Of a stretch of 64,000 bases of DNA, positions 11,463 to 23,362 are shown one piece after another. Each line of letters begins with the position of its first letter. Position 1 is the stretch's first letter. The DNA is from Plantago major (lineage: Eukaryota > Streptophyta > Magnoliopsida > Lamiales > Plantaginaceae): positions 1 to 64,000 of the forward strand of contig JAIFAC010000207.1 of the NCBI GenBank assembly GCA_026545765.1, written 5' to 3'. Below the pieces are notes generated by a model. The model was not told the origin of the DNA. It did no database searches and worked only from the letters and a program-made list of their open reading frames with translations. Made by a program: the position numbers and the translations under genes.

Positions 11463-13080
11463 GATAAAATCGATAGGCTTTCCACGCGTCATTTGATTGG
11501 TTATTACATTACTTTAAATACTAGCTGTGAATTGGTTTGTCTCCGTAATAAAGTCTCGGTAATAAACATGCGGAGCCGAATCTTACTGGATAGGCGGATA
11601 CGCTCTAGAAGAATGGAAGCAATATGTATGTTTTGCATTCCTAATACTGGGTGGACATTTATATTTATCATACCACTTGGCCAAGTAAGAGTAGCACTGT
11701 AGCAGTAGCTTATTATTTGCGACTAACAAATGTTAGTTATTACTATATTCTATCTGGTGAAACTAAAATGCTCAAAGGGAAGAGGGATTGCCCATTCAAT
11801 TAATGTTGTTTTTGTCAAATCAAACCAAACACTATAACTCTAGTGATCGCAATAATGCTGAGTCTCAAGAGACTCGTGTCACGTATGTATCAAATTCCAA
11901 CAAATAGGCAATATCTAAGACTTTTAAGAACATGATATATGGTCTATGAATCTGTGTATATAAGGTACGCATTTAATACAATTCAACTATTATATTCGAT
12001 AGTTAAAGAGTATCTATCGTACATGATCATATGCGATGCGGGCATAGGCAATTACCTAGACATGTTAATTAAAATGATGACATTGGACTGAAATGAGAGT
12101 GAATTTGATTTTTTTTTCTCTTTATCTTGTGTGGTGGTGGGAGTGGGTGACGGGTGCCCTTTTTTTGCTCGAGGATTTCCATCACACCTGCAACAACTTT
12201 GGTGTTATGATCTGCATGCCACTTACCTCCAAACACACTAGGACAAAACCATGAAATGCGATAAAAGAATTAAAGGGAGCAAAAGAATGTTTGTTTCAAT
12301 TTGCAATTATCAAGATGATAGAAAGAGAAGAATGTTTTTAATTTTAAATAATATAAATAAATAAATAAATAGATGGATAGGTAAATAAATAAATAAAAAT
12401 CCACGCGACATGGTACCATTATAGTTCAATCAGAAAATCACTACCTCCTAAGATTATTCCCACTTCTAATACTTGTCCTTTTCCTCTAACTTTTCTACAT
12501 CCTTCCACACACTAGCCTCCAAAGCCAGAATGTACAACAATCAAAGCAAAATTACAAAACAAAAGCTTTGTTTTCAAAGGCTTAAATAATTAAAGTGGCG
12601 ATCGAATCCACTCCAATTCTTGTAAAGCCAATAGCTTTGTACTACGTAGATCCACAAACCGATGGCATTTTTAATACTTACAACTTACAATAGTGCTACT
12701 TCTTTTATTTAACCTGATCTGCACCCGACCAGCATCGTGCATTAGTTTGTACAATTTCAGGTGGGTATCTTTGTGTCATGGAGGAATCACTCCAAATTGT
12801 CAACAATTGGTAGAATTATGGACAATTGGACATTGATCACTAGTCAAGAAAAAGAGTACGAATTCTGGATTCGAAATGGGTATCAAACAGTGTCATTTTC
12901 GAATTATATTGTTACGTGGGATGGATTCTAATAGATAATATTGGAATTGTAGTTTCTTCGATTGTGGTCTTATCTTCTCCCTAACTTCGCCTACACCCCA
13001 AAAACATCACGGCCTCCACATGTATAGCCCTGTCGGATTGTCTAGTGAGTGTACAAGGGGCAAGACCAGCATTCACAAAT
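11463..13080. other. Intergenic, no gene seen
   Basis: AT-rich single-copy-looking DNA. It holds a short (AAAT)n stretch at about 12345-12400. No ORF with recognisable protein features on either strand, and no clear repeat boundaries. Confidence 0.5.
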
Positions 13081-13082
13081 AG

Positions 13083-13160
13083 TTTTTTTGAAACGACAAA
13101 TTTATTATAACGCTTTAACGTTTACAAGAGTATAAGGAATGCTCGAAAAGAAACTTGCAT
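13083..13160 (-). mobile_element. Possible LINE 3' end fragment
   Basis: TTTTTTTGAAACGACAAATTTATTATAACG followed by CTTTAACG resembles, on the minus strand, the AT-rich end and short poly(A) of a plant LINE. Only the last several dozen bases are recognisable. Confidence 0.3.
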
Positions 13161-13439
13161 CTGTGTTCTTTGTGAAATTCATTCTTTGTGTGTTTGTGGA
13201 TTTTGGATGGTGATTTGTAAAACTATAGGATTACAAACCATCTAATCCTGGTAATGGAGATATTGAAAATATGTAATTATGTGAATTCGTAGAGAATGTT
13301 CGAGCCTAAGGGTAGGTAGTTATATATAATATGTAACTCGTTTGTTGTGGTGCTCTTGTATTTATAGGTGTCGATCCTTCTCAAAACTCAGACGCCATTA
13401 CCAACATTGTGACTCATGTTAGCTCATTCAGTTCCTTGG

Positions 13440-13940
13440 TACTAAAAATGTGGCTAAATAGCCTTTGGTAGATTTTGGTCGCAGGTCTCCCTCCATGATA
13501 CCCTAATTACTCCCTTAGGGTGAAAGTACATTCGACTCACCACATGATGAAAATGTTCGGATTTTAGTCCTATTTTTCATTTTAATTTGGTTAAATAGCC
13601 TTTGGTAGATCTATGGCTCCTCGCAGATCTTTCTTGATAATATATATATTCATTCATATAGAATTGTGATATTGGGAAATGTGGTACCTTCTATTATTCA
13701 CAATACAATCTATTTATACAAAAGAGAATGAGTCACAAAATAGTTAAAATTCCTAAGTTATACAAGGAATAAAATTATAAATAATATTATTCCTTTATAA
13801 TTCATTTTTTAAAGAAGTTAAATAGATTTTATTCGTATCCAAACATCAGCTAAGCACAAGAAATGCTCCAGTGCCTTCCATGATACCCTTTGGTTAAAGT
13901 ACATTCGAGTTACCAAATGTTAACGAAAATGTTCGGAGTT
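13440..13940. repeat. Decayed repeat with duplicated blocks
   Basis: Two blocks recur. TAAATAGCCTTTGGTAGAT is at about 13453 and again at about 13591. A block from TCCATGATACCC through AAAGTACATTCGA to AAAATGTTCGGA is at 13493-13562 and again at 13877-13937. This suggests remnants of a duplicated, possibly LTR-like, sequence. Termini were not found. Confidence 0.4.
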
Positions 13941-13943
13941 CAA

Positions 13944-13945
<2 letters not shown>

Positions 13946-14030
<85 letters not shown>
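13946..14030. repeat. (TA)n microsatellite
   Basis: About 85 bp of pure TA dinucleotide. Confidence 0.95.
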
Positions 14031-14032
<2 letters not shown>

Positions 14033-14524
14033 TCAAGAATTTAGACCATGTAATCTTAGTAGTGTCCCACATATGATTCATAGAAGAAAGTATACTACAT
14101 ATTACATAGGAGTATCATTTTCTCCGCAAATTAAAATTGCTATCCATACTTGTTTTTCTTGTACTATTTGAAAAGATAAAAGTGATCTAACTAACACAAC
14201 ATAGAGCATCAAGCAAAGCTACTATTCCTCCAAACACACTGATCCATGTGGTATGAAGTTTTAACTTCCCTATTTTGGAGTTTTCTCCCACACCATTTTC
14301 TACTTTACCTCCCACTTTTGCCTCTCTCCCACAAACACTTAAAGCAACTCCCTTTGCCTTAGATTGGGCTCTCATCCTTTTCCTCTTGTTCTTATCTCTA
14401 TATCTTCATTATTCTCCCTTTCCTCTTCCCCAAAAACCAAGATTCAACGAAAATGAAATAACCCCCTTTATCTTGCCCTTTCCAAACCAACTATTATCAC
14501 ATTTAATTTCACATGTACACTCTC

Positions 14525-14534
14525 TATATATAAA
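14525..14534 (+). promoter_or_regulatory. TATA box of the gene at 14604
   Basis: TATATATAAA lies about 70 bp before the ATG, preceded by CT-rich DNA, as expected for a plant core promoter. Transcription would begin near 14560. Confidence 0.6.
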
Positions 14535-14603
14535 CAGAATTAAATACCTACCAAACACCAATCAGTTAACTCATATCCCACTTCACAACCCCAATAAACT
14601 AAA

Positions 14604-15023
14604 ATGCTAGGAGAAACATACAACCATCAAAATCCTACTACTACTACTACCAATGGTACAATGTCATCCATTGCTTTACTCCAAGAGAGGTTTAGGCAAC
14701 TGCAGAAAATGAAAGAGATGAGACAAGAAAAAGAACTCATCCGATTCTTGTCCGAATCCTCCGACCGTTACAGTCCACCTATAACACAAACACCACCTTA
14801 TAATAACATGTTAAGTTCACAAGTGTTGTTTGTCTCTGCTGATCATCCAGAACTCACTCTGTCTCTGTGGCCAGGTTCACAGATCAAGAAACCGAACCAC
14901 AGTCAGTCCGCGTTTAATGTCCGAAAATCGTGGTTTGCTGATGCACCTGCAGGTTTGGCTTGCGGTTCGATGGTGATGCATGAACGTGGCGACACAGATA
15001 TCGACACTTCTCTGCATCTTTGA
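14604..15023 (+). CDS. Small single-exon plant protein of unknown function
   Basis: A 139-codon ORF from ATG to TGA without introns, with a TATA box at a suitable distance upstream. The protein starts MLGETYNHQNP, followed by a run of threonines. At residues 20-50 it has a strongly charged, probably helical segment (ALLQERFRQLQKMKEMRQEK) that could form a short coiled coil. A Ser/Pro-rich middle follows, then a compact motif LTLSLWPGSQ near residue 87 and a hydrophilic tail. There is no signal peptide or membrane segment, so it is probably nuclear or cytosolic. I do not recognise a named family. The motif-like LWPGS block and clean ORF in an otherwise gene-poor region make it look like a real gene. 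The start could also be the internal ATG at residue 20 (MSSIALLQ). Confidence 0.7.
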   Translation: MLGETYNHQNPTTTTTNGTMSSIALLQERFRQLQKMKEMRQEKELIRFLSESSDRYSPPITQTPPYNNMLSSQVLFVSADHPELTLSLWPGSQIKKPNHSQSAFNVRKSWFADAPAGLACGSMVMHERGDTDIDTSLHL

Positions 15024-16102
15024 AGTGGCATTTTCTTTGGCCAGTAATTACTTATAATGTTGTGTTTTGTCTTCTGCCCTTTTCTAGGGGGTTAATTAGT
15101 TATAGTATCTGGTAGTACGTAGTAATTATTTACTAATATACTGTAGGAGTAATGAAGTAGTACTATCAACTATGAATTTTGATCGATCGAGCATTATTTA
15201 TGCATGCATTACCTTTTTTCCGTCTAAATATGTTATGTTGTATCTATAGAGAAGTAGTACTGATCATGATCATATTATATTTCTGCTGTTGAAGAAGCTT
15301 TTTCAGAACTCTGATCTTGAACTGCAGTTTATCATTTGATTCATTTCTTAGAATTGTCATATTCATTTCATACCCTGTCAAATGTAATCAGAACTCAATG
15401 TATCCATTTGGAAAATGCGTTATAAAGTTGGCTAAGGAAAAAACTATCAGCCCAAATATTATGTACATATATGAAGAATTCATATGATAATCAAAATCTA
15501 CCAAATAATTAAGCTTGTTGAAATTCTACGCTATATTTTTTTTGAAATTTTTATGCTACCCCACTTGGGTCCGTTCTAACATTTTCGAGTTTCTAATAAA
15601 CATCTTTCCCTGCATATTATAAAGTTACGTATAAGTATCATAGTCTTTTTCTAAAATTTAGGAACAACAAATTCACACCAATATAAATCTGTGGACTAAT
15701 AGTAATACCACGTTGCAGACTGATAGGAATTAGAAATTAAATTAAATTCTAGTAATGCTTTTGAAGTTGTAAATATGCTAACTCATGTTTGCCATATATT
15801 TTTTTAATAGAGACCACATATGTGGAGATCAGGAAAGACTAAAAACCACTACATAAAACCATTTACCTTTTTAATGGTTCATGATGAATATTCTCTTCGT
15901 ATTTCTTATATGCGGTCTCTCCGGAAATAAGTTCCTTTTTAAATGTCGCAAACGTAAAAGGCCAAAAATATATACGTAATGATTAATTACATACGCCTTT
16001 AATATATGCAACGAACTAGGCAAATCGATTGAAACCGACCCTTTCGATCGGTGCGTTACCACTTACGATCGAGAGTACGTTTGTCGGGCCCACTATACCA
16101 GC
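15024..16102. other. Intergenic between the small gene and the copia element
   Basis: 3' flank of the gene at 14604 and AT-rich spacer. No ORF with protein-like features. The last bases (CCAGC, 16098-16102) are the left target duplication of the copia element. Confidence 0.6.
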
Positions 16103-16623
16103 TGTGAATGTTTTGGGGTTGTTTCGAATAGTTTCAGAAGTTCAGGGTTTGTTTTGTTATTTGGTGAAGTTGTTTTGTTTAGCGGTAGAAAAGCGCGTTT
16201 TTCTGCGTTAGTGGTTATGCGATTTTGTGCCATCCGTTGGATTGAAGGTCAAGTTATGATCGACGGTTCTCGCTTCTTAAGCCGTTATTCATCATCTTCA
16301 TTGATATAAAACAGGCGTAAGAACTTTCTTTGGCGATTCAATCAATTCAAGCATCGATTTGATTTTCGTTTCGTGATTGAGAGCGTTATTTGAAAGTTGT
16401 TGTGAGTTTTGTATAGTGAATTCAGGCTGTAATTCGTTTCAATTCTATGTAACTAGCTTGTAGTTGAGATACTCAAAGATCAATAAAATCGTGGATTCTC
16501 CGTGGATGTAGATTGAAGCAATTCAATCGAACCACGTAAAATTCTCTGTGTTCTTTGTGAGTTTGCGTATTGGTGATTGATTGTTAGTTGATCGGTTGTG
16601 CGTTTGTGATTGAATACTTAACA
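16103..16623 (+). repeat. 5' LTR of copia element
   Basis: Begins TGTGAATGTTTTGGGGTTG and ends GATTGAATACTTAACA. A TATA-like GATATAAAA at about 16302 may serve as the promoter. An AATAAAATC at about 16482 is a candidate polyadenylation signal. Matches 20989-21506. Confidence 0.9.
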
Positions 16624-16625
16624 AG

Positions 16626-16643
16626 TGGCGCCGTCTGTGGGAA
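16626..16643 (+). other. Primer-binding site of copia element
   Basis: TGGCGCCGTCTGTGGGAA begins two bases after the LTR. Copia elements most often use an initiator tRNA-Met site beginning TGGTATCAGAGC. This one instead carries the same 18 bases as the Tat gypsy elements in this window. Confidence 0.75.
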
Positions 16644-16699
16644 AATCGGAGGTGATCGGAGGAGTATTCGATTGTTTCATCATCGTGTGAAGATCAACT

Positions 16700-19600
16700 A
16701 TGGGTTCTGCGAAGTTTGATATCGACAAGTTTGTTAGTACGAATGATTTTGCACTATGGCAGGTCAAGATGGAGTCGATTCTGTTACAGCAAGGTGTAGA
16801 GAAGGCACTTTTGCCTCAAAGTGAACTTCCGGCGACTTTTACCGATTTGGAGTACAAAACTTTGTCAGCCAAAGCCAGAAGTACGATCTCGAAGTCTAGG
16901 AGATGAGCAACTACGAGAAGTTGCCAAGGAGAAAACAGCTCGAGCAGTTTGGGAGAAGCTTGATTCGTTGTATCAGACACGATCATTGGCTAGAAGATTA
17001 TATATGAAATCTCAACTGTACTCTTATAAGATGAATGAAGATCAGAGCATTCTTGAGCAGCTTGCTTCATTCAACAAAACCTTGAATGATCTGGATAATA
17101 TTGAAGAAACTCCACTGCCTGATGAAGACAAGGCTATAATTCTACTAAACTCTCTTCCTAAGTCATATGAGAGTATTAGAGATGCTATAGCATTTACAGG
17201 TCAAAAGAAACTGACATTGGAAGAAGTTCAATGTCTGATAAGGCAAAAGGAAATGCAAAGAAGTCAAGCAAATGGTGGAAGTGCATCTGGTGAGGGTCTA
17301 ATGATTAGGAGCAATTTCCACAAGTCAAAGCCTCAACAATGCTTCGTAAAAAATAAATTCAACAAGGATGTAAGGAATAGAGCCCCTGCTTCTGCTGCAA
17401 ATGTGAATAGAGAGACAAGAATTTGTCATCACTGCAAGAAACAAGGCCATCTTAAGAAGAACTGTTTCTTGTTAAAGAAACAGAAGCTCAACAATCAAGG
17501 AAACAACTCTATACATGAATATACAAGCAATGCAATGTTTGATGGAGAGGGGCTGAATATCACTGATGAACAAGCTAGTGATGAGTGGATTCTGGACTCT
17601 GGATGTTCTTTCCACATTTGTCCATACAAGGAATGGTTCTCAAGGTTAGATGCTAACTATGGAGGCACTGTAATGCTGGGAAATGACATGATTTGCAGCA
17701 TACAAGGAACAGGTGACATTAAGCTGCAGATGAGTGATAATTCTGTGAAGCTACTCACAGATGTCAGGTATATACCTGAACTCAGAAGAAATTTAATTTC
17801 TCTTGTCACTTTAGAGAGCAAAGGTTTCAAGTTTAGCTCTGAAAATGGCATACTTACAGTGTTCAATAAAAATGCATCTACTGTCATGAGTGGTGTTAGG
17901 AGAAATAAACTCTACTACATGAAGTGTAAAGTGATCACAGGTGATGTACATGTAGCTAGTGTGGATGACACTGAGTTGTGGCATAAGAGAATGGCTCATG
18001 TTAGTGAGAAAGGTCTGCTTAAATTACATAAGAAACAAGTTTTTGACACCAGTAAAGTTGATAAACTTAAGCCCTGTGAGCAATGCATTCTGAGTAAAGC
18101 TAAGAGACAACCCTTTCCAACTGGTAGCCATACAAGTGAAGCACCCCTAGATTATATTCATTCAGATCTATGGGGACACCTGATACAAACAAATGGTGGT
18201 GGCAGGTATTTCATGTCTCTTATAGATGACTACACTAGGAGAGTGTGGGTATATGTGCTGAAACACAAAAGTGATGCATTCTCTAAGTTTAAGGAGTGGT
18301 GTGCAGAAGTTGAGAATGAGAAGAATCTTAAAGTCAAAATATTGAGGACTGATAATGGCTTAGAGTTTCTATCCAGAGATTTCAACAATTTCTGCAGTGA
18401 GAAAGGCATAAAGAGGCACAGAACCACACCGGGCACACCACAGCAAAATGGCCTTGTTGAAAGGATGAATAGAACACTATTGGAAAGAACAAGGTGTATA
18501 ATGTTTCAGTCTGGTGTACCAAAGTCATTTTGGGGAGAAGCTGTTTCCACAGTATGTTACCTAGTTAATAAAACCCCTTCATCAACTATTCAAATGAAAA
18601 CACCAGATGAGCTGTGGTATGGTGGTTTAAAGGATTACTCACACCTGAGAGTGTTTGGTTGCCTGGCATATGTGCATGTCAGACAGGACAAGCTTGACCC
18701 CAGGGCACTGAAATGCATCTATATTGGCTATCCTAAAGGTGTGAAAGGGTACAAGCTGTGGTGTATTGAGAAGAAGTCTCAAAAAGTTATAATTAGCAGA
18801 GATGTAATGTTTGAGGAGTCTGTGTTTCCTTACAAGAATAAAAATCAACATCTCACTACTGATATGCATAGCTTCAAGGATTCTGAGATTGAGGTGGAGC
18901 TCATGAGAATTAATGAGCAAACAAGGGAAAATCATGAAGTTGTTAGTGACTCTCATATACCACAAGACTTCAGTGATACAGAATTGCCAGTAAACTCAAC
19001 TAGTAATGATTTAACTCAGAGTTCACCTGTGAGAATTAGCACATCTCTAAGATCACCAGTTATGAACAATGCACCACAGAGACTAAACAACACAGCCAGT
19101 GCATCTGCAACACAGCATCAAGCAACTGAAGTTTCTCAACCTGTAGAGGTAAAAAGAAACTACTCAAGAAGGAAGGTAGTTCCTGTGGTCACTGATGAAA
19201 TAAGAAATTTTCAGTTGACCAGAGATAGAGAGAAGAGACAGCACAAGACAACAAATATGTATGGTTTCAGTAACATGGTAGCTTTCTCTCTAAGCACATA
19301 TCATGACATTGAATATCAAGAGCCTCAAGATTTTAAAGAAGCTAGTACATGTGCTCAGAAGCAAGAATGGTTAATTGCTATGCATGAAGAGTTACTATCT
19401 CTTGAGAAGAACAAGACTTGGGAATTAGTTAATAAACCAGCCAACAAGAGAATAGTGAGCTGTAAATGGATATATAAGAGGAAAATTGAGGTTAATACCA
19501 CAGAACAAGTGAGATATAAGGCCAGATTGGTGGCTAGAGGCTTCACTCAAAAAGAGGGTGTAGATTACAATGATATATTCTCACCAGTGGTCAAACATAC

Positions 19601-20920
19601 CTCAATAAGGCTGTTACTGAGTATAGTAACTCAATTTGATTTGGAGCTACAACAATTAGATGTTAAAACAGCTTTTCTGCATGGTGATCTTGAAGAAACC
19701 ATTTATATGGCTCAGCCTGAAGGATTTATTCTACCTGAGAATGAAGATAAGGTGTGCCTGCTGAAGAAATCACTATATGAACTTAAACAAAGTCCTAGAC
19801 AGTGGTACAGAAAATTCAGTGATTATATGGAAGAAATTGGTTTTATAAAATCAATGTTTGACAGCTGTGTTTATCTAAAGAAAGAGGAATCTCATGTCAT
19901 TACATATCTACTCTTGTATGTAGATGACATGTTGATTGCCAGCAGCAGTGTTGAAGAGTTACAGCAGGTAAAGAAGCAACTGAGCAATAGATTTGAAATG
20001 AAAGATTTGGGAAATGCAAGAAGAATTCTTGGTATGGATATCCTCAGAGATAGAAAAACTGGTACACTTAAGTTGAATCAAGGTGATTACTTAAAGAAGG
20101 TTTTGCAGAGGTTTCATATGCATGAATGCAAATCAAGTAGCATTCCTTTAGCTCAAAGATTTCGTGCTCTCACCGAAAATAGCCCCAAACACCGAAAGGT
20201 GGAGCATATGAGTAAAATCCCTTATGCAAATGCTATTGGAAGTATAATGTATGCAATGGTATGCAGCAGGCCAGATGTTGCTTATGCAATTAGTGTTACC
20301 AGTAGATATATGTTTAATCCTGGAGAATACCATTGGGATGCAGTAAAATGTATATTGAGATATCTTAAGGGATCTCTAGACATTGGAATCAAGTTCTGCA
20401 GAGATAAGAAGTGACTTACAGATCCTATATTGGGCTATGTTGATGCAGATTATGCTGCCAATCTTGATAATAGAAGATCTCAGTCAGGTTATATCTTCTC
20501 ATTATATGGATCAGCTGTTAGTTGGAAATCAAATTTACAGAATGTGGTTGCTTTGTCAACAATCAATCGTAATATATGGCTATTCAAGTCGTGAAAGAAG
20601 CACTATGGTTGAAAGGTATTATAAATGAGTTTGGATTAAAGCAAGGAGCTGTTACTATCTTGAGTGATAGTCAGAGTGCTATATATCTGTCAAAACATGA
20701 AATGTTTCATGAAAGGTCCAAGCACATTGATGTAAGGTTGCATTTTGTCAGAGATATCATAGAGAAAGATGAAGTAAAGATAGCAAAGGTCTCAACTGTT
20801 GACAATGCAGCAGATATGATGAAAGCCACTAATTCCAAATTTAAATTCAATCATTGTTTGAGTTTAGTTGGGATTAAAATGATTGAAGATCAAAGTCTGA
20901 ATCGATGTCATTTGTCGTGA
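16700..20920 (+). pseudogene. Copia gag-pol polyprotein (two frameshifts, one stop)
   Basis: Starts at ATG 16700 with a typical copia gag beginning (DKFVSTNDFALWQVKMESIL). A frameshift near 16880 moves it to the frame that stays open to 20414. Domains in order: gag (UBN2-type); CCHC zinc knuckle at 17424-17465 (CHHCKKQGHLKKNC); aspartic protease with DSG at 17595-17603; integrase zinc finger (LWHKRMAHVSEKGL ... CEQC) at about 17970-18100; integrase core (SLIDDYTRRVWVY, ILRTDNGLEF, TPQQNGLVERMNRTLLERTR, so all of D, D and E are present); RT at about 19400-20100 with YVDD at 19917-19928; and RNase H. A TGA at 20412-20414 falls at the RT/RNase H border. A small deletion at about 20560-20580 shifts frame inside RNase H, which then continues to about 20918 (SDSQSAIYLSKHEMFHERSK). 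Apart from these breaks the catalytic residues look intact. Confidence 0.9.
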
Positions 20921-20972
20921 TTAGATAGTGGTAAATAAGAGAAAATGAGATGTGTTGCTTCCCAAGGTTATT

Positions 20973-20988
20973 CTCAACAAGGTGGAGA
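20973..20988 (+). other. Polypurine tract of copia element
   Basis: The purine-rich stretch around AACAAGGTGGAGA lies immediately before the 3' LTR, where plus-strand DNA synthesis would be primed. Confidence 0.5.
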
Positions 20989-21506
20989 TCTTAATGTTTT
21001 GGGGTTGTTTGAATAGTTTGAAGTTCGTGGTTTGTTTTGTTATTTGGTGAAGTTGTTTTGTTTAAGGCGGCGGAAACGTGTTTTCTACGCTGCTAGTGGT
21101 TATGCGATTTTGTGCCATCCGTTGGATTGAAGGTCGGTGTTATGATCGGACGGTTCCTCGCTTCTTAAGCCGTTATTCATCATCTTCATTGATATAAAAA
21201 GCAGCGAAGAACTTTCTTTGAGCGATTCAATCAATTCAAGCATCGATTTTTCGCTTCTCGTGATTGAGAGCGTTATTTGAGTTGTTGTTGTGAGTTTTGT
21301 ATAGTGAATTCAAATGTAATTGCTTCAATTCTCGTAACTAGCTTGTAGTTGAGATACTCAAAGAGCAATAAAATCGTGGATTCTCCGTGGATGTAGATTG
21401 AAGCAATTCAATCGAACCACGTAAAATTCTCTGTTCTTTGTGAGTTTGCGTATTGGTGATTGATTGTTAGTTGATCGGTTGTGCGTTTGTGATTGAATAC
21501 TGAACA
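20989..21506 (+). repeat. 3' LTR of copia element
   Basis: Begins TCTTAATGTTTTGGGG and ends GATTGAATACTGAACA. Its first bases have diverged from the TG of the 5' copy. Differences from the 5' LTR cluster at about 21063-21200 and 21240-21330. Confidence 0.88.
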
Positions 21507-21593
21507 CCAGCAAATGTCCTCTCTCGTGCGTGCTAAGGGAAACTACCCAGTTAGTTATAACCCATCATAACATTGCTACATGGTAAACACGTT

Positions 21594-21596
<3 letters not shown>

Positions 21597-21650
<54 letters not shown>

Positions 21651-21687
21651 GTATATGTATATACATATACATATAACTCTAGATGGG

Positions 21688-21737
<50 letters not shown>

Positions 21738-21760
21738 GTATATGTATATCTTGTAAAATA
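21597..21760. repeat. (TA)n and (TATATG)n microsatellite
   Basis: TA runs at 21599-21644 and 21690-21740 are separated by imperfect TATATG units that include a short palindromic stretch (GTATATACATATAC). Confidence 0.9.
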
Positions 21761-22271
21761 CTTGATTTATTTTTCTGAACAAAATGAAATTTCATATCAT
21801 ATTAGTATAAATTAGTTGAGCGTGCCAAACATTTGAGTATAATGGATTTGGTCTTTCATCATATTCATAAAATCAGGACTTTAAAAAAAATCAATTCACT
21901 AGTTCTTATGGATGAATTTCAAAAAATAAATGTGCACTTTAATTCTTGGCATAAAGGCGTCCCAAATTAGTTTAAATGAATTGAGAACGCCAGCGTTTTC
22001 CACCCGCTTATAAACGTTCTGAAATTTAGGGCTTATTGATTCAAGTATTGGGTTCATTTTCATAATTGTCGCCAATACACAATATGGTTACACGTTCGAA
22101 CACAAATACTATAATTATTGTGAGCTTAAAATCAATCTCCTGATACGTTATGAAGGTCCAGGAGTTTCTATTCACTTTCCAAAAGTATCATGTGCAAAAT
22201 GCTACTGCTAGTTGCTACGCTCCAAAGGTGAAGGGACGTTGGAGAATTTTCCCCCGAGTGTTCATTTGAAA
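21761..22271. other. AT-rich intergenic
   Basis: No gene, terminal repeat or RNA gene recognised. Confidence 0.5.
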
Positions 22272-22518
22272 GATTAAAATTTTGAATTTGGTTGGAAAAA
22301 ATGATTGAACCCACTATAGGATTGGCTCGAGAATAATTAAGTCATTGTTTAAGTGGATCAACTTTTGATTGACTTCATATCAATTAAACTTTTAAGATGA
22401 TTTATATTGCATTGAAACTAAAAAAACACTATGCAAACAAATGAACAATTACTTAAATCATAATAGTCGAGAAAAGAAATACACTTTCGGAGTACGTGCG
22501 AATGCTTACATCAATTAA
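22272..22518. repeat. 247-bp duplicated segment, copy 1
   Basis: From GATTAAAATTTTGAATTTGG to TTACATCAATTAA. It is nearly identical over its whole length to 23026-23273. This copy has no flanking direct repeat. Confidence 0.92.
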
Positions 22519-22603
22519 TCAGCAAAGTTTTGAACACATGGAAAAATAGGAAGATTAGGCTTTATTTACCTCAGTTATTGAACATTCTTAATTAATGTTC
22601 AAA

Positions 22604-22630
22604 CTAGTACTAACCCGTGGCGATGCCACG
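22604..22630 (-). mobile_element. Helitron-like 3' terminus
   Basis: On the minus strand there is a perfect 6-bp hairpin (CGTGGC, loop ATC, GCCACG), then GGTTAGTA, then a terminal CTAG followed by T. Helitrons end in a short GC hairpin a few bases before CTRR and insert between A and T. The element would extend rightward on the plus strand. Its TC start was not found. Confidence 0.4.
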
Positions 22631-23025
22631 ATATAGTTTACTTTTAATAATAAATTGAAATATGAAGATTAAATAAATTAATCGAAAAAAAAATAGTCAA
22701 AATTCCTTATAGACAACGTTGGTCGTGGTGTCGGTCGGTAGTCATTCTCCATCCAATATTATATCATTGAGTGTTTATTTATGTTAACTATAGAAAATGT
22801 AAAAATAGGGTCCTACAATACCCGACTTGTTAATTAGTAAAAGGTACATGTTTTTTTACAAAAAAATCTATCCCTCAAACGGAACCAAAATAAAACACAA
22901 AACTATACAACATAATCAATAGGGTTGTTCCCAACAATCTCGCGGTGATATGTGGTCACCCCACCACACACACAAATATTATACAACGTAATTTCACACG
23001 TCACGGTTGTTTTTTCCAACCCACC

Positions 23026-23273
23026 GATTAAAATTTTGAATTTGGTTGGAAAAAATGATTGAACCCACTATAGGATTGGCTCGAGAATAATTAAGTCATT
23101 GTTTAAGTGGATCAACTTTTGATTGACTTCATATCAATTAAACTTTTAAGATGATTTATATTGCATTGAAACTAAAAAAACACTATGCAAACAAATGAAC
23201 AATTACTTAAAATCATAATAGTCGAGAAAAGAAATACACTTTCGGAGTACGTGCGAATGCTTACATCAATTAA
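23026..23273. repeat. 247-bp duplicated segment, copy 2, flanked by a 12-bp direct repeat
   Basis: Nearly identical to 22272-22518 (one extra A in an A-run). It is bracketed by AACCCACCGATT at 23018-23029 and at 23272-23283, consistent with insertion into a staggered break. Confidence 0.9.
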
Positions 23274-23362
23274 CCCACCGATTCACTAACCCATGCAGCG
23301 GTATGCCTATTTAAAGACATAAAAATTATTATTCTACGAACATAATTTCACATGGTACGTTC

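Larger units (their letters stand above)
16103..21506 (+). mobile_element. Ty1/copia LTR retrotransposon, Tork/Tnt1-like
   Basis: A complete structural element. It has a 5' LTR (16103-16623), a primer-binding site, a gag-pol reading frame in the order gag, protease, integrase, RT, RNase H, a polypurine stretch before 20989, a 3' LTR (20989-21506), and an exact 5-bp target duplication CCAGC (16098-16102 and 21507-21511). Integrase before RT is the copia order. Domain sequences resemble the Tnt1/Tork group. The two LTRs differ by many small substitutions and indels, so insertion is not recent, and coding is broken in three places. Confidence 0.92.

Noticed and set aside
13890..14171. ORF with long Ile-Tyr repeat (also at 21597, 34855 and 44371)
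   Set aside because: Translation of TA microsatellites.
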